Shown here in pieces: positions 4,302 through 6,273 of a stretch of 6,273 nucleotides of DNA; within the stretch, counting starts at the first letter, position 1; each line of letters opens with the position of its first letter. The notes beneath the pieces were generated by a model. It did no database searches and was not told the origin of the DNA. It saw only the letters and a list, made by a program, of their open reading frames with translations. A program made the translations under genes and the position numbers. Source of the DNA: Planctomycetaceae bacterium (GTDB lineage Bacteria; Planctomycetota; Planctomycetia; Pirellulales; Thermoguttaceae); assembly GCA_031283825.1 (NCBI GenBank), contig JAITAZ010000215.1, forward strand, positions 1 to 6,273. The letters are read 5' to 3'.

Positions 4302-6182
4302 ATGAAAATTAAAAATTTGTTTGTGATTGGATTTTGTTTGGCTTTAAGTTTGGCGGGTTTGAGTAATGTTTATGCAGAAAAGAAATCGGACGCGGAAATT
4401 GTTTTGAGTTTTTATGTTTCTCCAGATGGAAACGATCTCAATTCTGGAACTAAGGAAAAGCCTTTTAAAACGATTGCCAAAGCGCAGGAGGCTCTTCGTA
4501 CAACGAAGGTTGAAAAAAAGGGCGATAAGGAAGTTCATCTGCTTGCCGGAACATATTTATTGACTGCGCCGTTAACGTTTACTCCAGAAGATGGCGGGAC
4601 GGTTGAGAAAGATTATCAACAAGTTTTTTACGAAGGGCATGACGCGGTAATCTCTGGTGGAAAGCGTATTTCGGGATTTGTTCCGACTGGCAATGATGGT
4701 TGTGTTGTCGCTGATTTGCCGGAAGTCAAAAGCAAAAAATGGACGTTTCGTGATCTTTATGTCAATGATGTCCGTGCGGTTCGTGCTAGATTTCCAAACG
4801 CCGGATTTTTACGAGTTGATAAAACCGGCAAAGACCGGCGAACTAATTTCTTTTTCAAGTCTGGCGAATTAAAGCCGGTTGATGATCTCGATCAGGTTGA
4901 ACTTGTTTTTCTGCATGACTGGTCGATTACTCGTACTCCGGTTAAGTCGATTGATGCGGAAAAAAATCAATTGACGTTACCGTTACAAGTCGGCGGCGTA
5001 CATAATTTTTTTAACATTGACGGATTTGAGCCTCATGCTCGATATTTTCTTGAAAATTCTAAGTCGTATCTTGACGTTGCGGGCGAATGGTTTTTGGACG
5101 AGAAAGAAGGAAAGCTCTATTACAAACTCAAGGCGGGCGAGACGGCGGAGAATATAAATGTTGTTGCGCCGGTTGCGTCGCAATTGATTATTGTGAAGGG
5201 AACGGAAACGCAACCTGTTGTCAATTTGCATTTTTATAATTTGAAATTTGAACATGCCGTTTTCAATGAGAAGTTGAATAAAACGTATTGGGGTCGGCAA
5301 GCCGCTACGTTTTATGAGCCGATTCTTCGCGATTCGCCTAATTCGAATGGTAAAATGTTTGATTATCATTTGGTTGACGCGACATTGGCGGCGGTTCAGT
5401 GGGATTTTGTGTCGAATTGTACGATGGATCATTGTACGTTTCGGCATTTGGGCGAGAACGGATTTTGGATTGGCAAATCGTGTTATGCGAATTTGATTCA
5501 GGAGTGTTTGTTTGAAGATATAGGCGCAAACGCGATAATGATTGGAACGCATGATGGAAAAAATACGGCAAAATGTAATGTGATTGCTTTTAGTAAAGTT
5601 ACTAAACCTGCTCAGACGCTTTATGGGGCGGTAGGAATTTGGATCGGTTTGACGGAAAACACAACTATTGACCGTTGTGAAGTTTGTGAAACGCCTTATA
5701 CTGGCGTATCTCTTGGTTGGATGTGGAATGACACGCCGACGGTTGCGAAGGAAAACATGGTTCTTGGGTGTCATTTGCATCATTGTATGTTGTTTCTTTC
5801 GGATGGTGGAGCGATTTACACGCTTGGTCGTCAGCGTGGTTCGCGGCTTGGGTTTAATCGGATTCATGATATTCCGCGTAATGAAGGTCGGGCGGAAAGT
5901 AATGGTATGTTTCTTGACGAAGGAACGACTGAGTTTACGGTAGATTTTAATCTTATTGTTGACACGTTTCAGCCGTCGCTTCGTTTTCATAAGGCGGGAA
6001 AAAATCTAGTTGAGAACAATTTCTTTTCGCGAAATGAGACAAGACCGGAGATTGTAACTTACAACAACACGCCCAAAGAAAACATCACTTTGAAACAAAA
6101 CCAAACCGGCGACAAAGAGAAAATCACCAACGAGTTTCTAAACGTAATTAAAAACAAAATCTTCGACTACCGAACAAGATAA
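4302..6182 (+). CDS. Secreted right-handed parallel beta-helix protein, GH141-like
   Basis: This 626-aa protein is predicted to be exported and to act on a glycan outside the cytoplasm. Residues 1-25 are a typical signal peptide cut after VYA. The mature N-terminus has the FYVSPDGND...GTKEKPFKTIAKA opening typical of secreted beta-helix proteins (from residue 37). An intervening domain follows, with LYVNDVRAVRARFPN and GEWFLDEKEGKLYY landmarks; then beta-helix coils with CTMDHCTF, GENGFWIG and NAIMIG turns. The C-terminal half carries GAVGIWIG (442-449), SDGGAIYTLG (500-509, D501) and FLDEGT (D539, E540), conserved blocks of the large family that includes GH141 enzymes (fucosidase and xylanase activities known). 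D501 and D539/E540 are candidate catalytic acids by conservation only. Length fits the family. Polysaccharide lyases share this fold, so activity is not assigned. The preceding GGAG fixes the start. Confidence 0.8.
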   Translation: MKIKNLFVIGFCLALSLAGLSNVYAEKKSDAEIVLSFYVSPDGNDLNSGTKEKPFKTIAKAQEALRTTKVEKKGDKEVHLLAGTYLLTAPLTFTPEDGGTVEKDYQQVFYEGHDAVISGGKRISGFVPTGNDGCVVADLPEVKSKKWTFRDLYVNDVRAVRARFPNAGFLRVDKTGKDRRTNFFFKSGELKPVDDLDQVELVFLHDWSITRTPVKSIDAEKNQLTLPLQVGGVHNFFNIDGFEPHARYFLENSKSYLDVAGEWFLDEKEGKLYYKLKAGETAENINVVAPVASQLIIVKGTETQPVVNLHFYNLKFEHAVFNEKLNKTYWGRQAATFYEPILRDSPNSNGKMFDYHLVDATLAAVQWDFVSNCTMDHCTFRHLGENGFWIGKSCYANLIQECLFEDIGANAIMIGTHDGKNTAKCNVIAFSKVTKPAQTLYGAVGIWIGLTENTTIDRCEVCETPYTGVSLGWMWNDTPTVAKENMVLGCHLHHCMLFLSDGGAIYTLGRQRGSRLGFNRIHDIPRNEGRAESNGMFLDEGTTEFTVDFNLIVDTFQPSLRFHKAGKNLVENNFFSRNETRPEIVTYNNTPKENITLKQNQTGDKEKITNEFLNVIKNKIFDYRTR

Positions 6183-6273
6183 AACTTGTGTAACCGTTCA
6201 CGGTTTTAAACACGGATAATAACGGATTTTTTTAGTGAATACAGATATTCGCGGAAAATACAAATGATGATTT
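6183..6273 (+). other. 3' flank of the beta-helix gene, possible weak terminator
   Basis: Besides the motif copy at 6191-6203, CCGTT (6194-6198) can pair with AACGG (6221-6225), which is followed by A and seven Ts (6227-6233). The loop is long and the stem short, so this is only a weak candidate terminator. CGGAT occurs twice nearby (6213-6217 and 6223-6227). No gene starts before the window ends. Confidence 0.35.
6191..6203 (+). repeat. 13-nt intergenic motif, copy 4 (TAACCGTTCACGG)
   Basis: It lies 8 nt after the stop codon of the beta-helix gene. AACCG and CGGTT form a perfect 5-bp dyad around TTCA (6192-6205), and GTG/CAC (6188-6190 and 6211-6213) can extend it after a gap. It is the exact reverse complement of the copy at 4257-4269, so the gene sits between perfect inverted copies 1,947 bp apart end to end. 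Confidence 0.8.

Noticed and set aside
4983..5990. 335-codon open frame on the minus strand
   Set aside because: It lies wholly inside the beta-helix gene and its product is Arg/Lys/Asn-rich with no signal peptide or domain pattern. It is open because of codon bias in the real gene.

Overview
The window is A+T-rich and carries three complete protein genes, all on the + strand, with long intergenic stretches full of repeats and dyads. It most likely comes from a Gram-negative, Planctomycetota-like bacterium. The reasons are two paralogous beta-barrel proteins of the OmpL-like porin type (BBP2/DUF1597-like) with Cys/Pro-rich N-terminal segments, a secreted right-handed beta-helix protein of a kind abundant in Planctomycetota and other polysaccharide degraders, weak or absent Shine-Dalgarno sites on two of the three genes, and large gaps between genes. 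The taxon is inferred from family habits; no rRNA or taxonomic marker is present.

Layout. Positions 1-642 hold no convincing gene: a 9-nt-period GTCCCC array (four G-runs on the minus strand), one copy of a 13-nt motif (CCRTGAACGGTTA), a structured element at about 114-220, and two further hairpins. Gene 1 (643-1959) is a 438-aa outer-membrane porin. Positions 1960-2290 hold a second, diverged copy of the structured element (about 2036-2120) and a strong Rho-independent terminator (2172-2219) that lies only 71 nt before gene 2. Gene 2 (2291-4036; 581 aa from the preferred start) is a paralogous porin with an added Pro/Thr-rich linker. Positions 4037-4301 contain a 130-bp MITE-like element with perfect 18-bp terminal inverted repeats and internal 48-bp tandem units. 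Gene 3 (4302-6182, 626 aa) is a secreted right-handed parallel beta-helix protein resembling GH141-like carbohydrate-active proteins. The last 91 bases carry another copy of the 13-nt motif.

How it may work. A secreted beta-helix glycan-active protein next to two general or substrate-specific porins would fit capture of sugars across the outer membrane, but no regulator, inner-membrane transporter or SusC/D pair is in the window, so this remains inference. The most interesting noncoding signals are (i) a near-invariant 13-nt motif that points outward at both ends of the porin pair and at both ends of the beta-helix gene, and (ii) a similar noncoding element placed upstream of each porin, the second of which precedes a terminator in the leader of gene 2, suggesting a cis-regulatory RNA or a small RNA.
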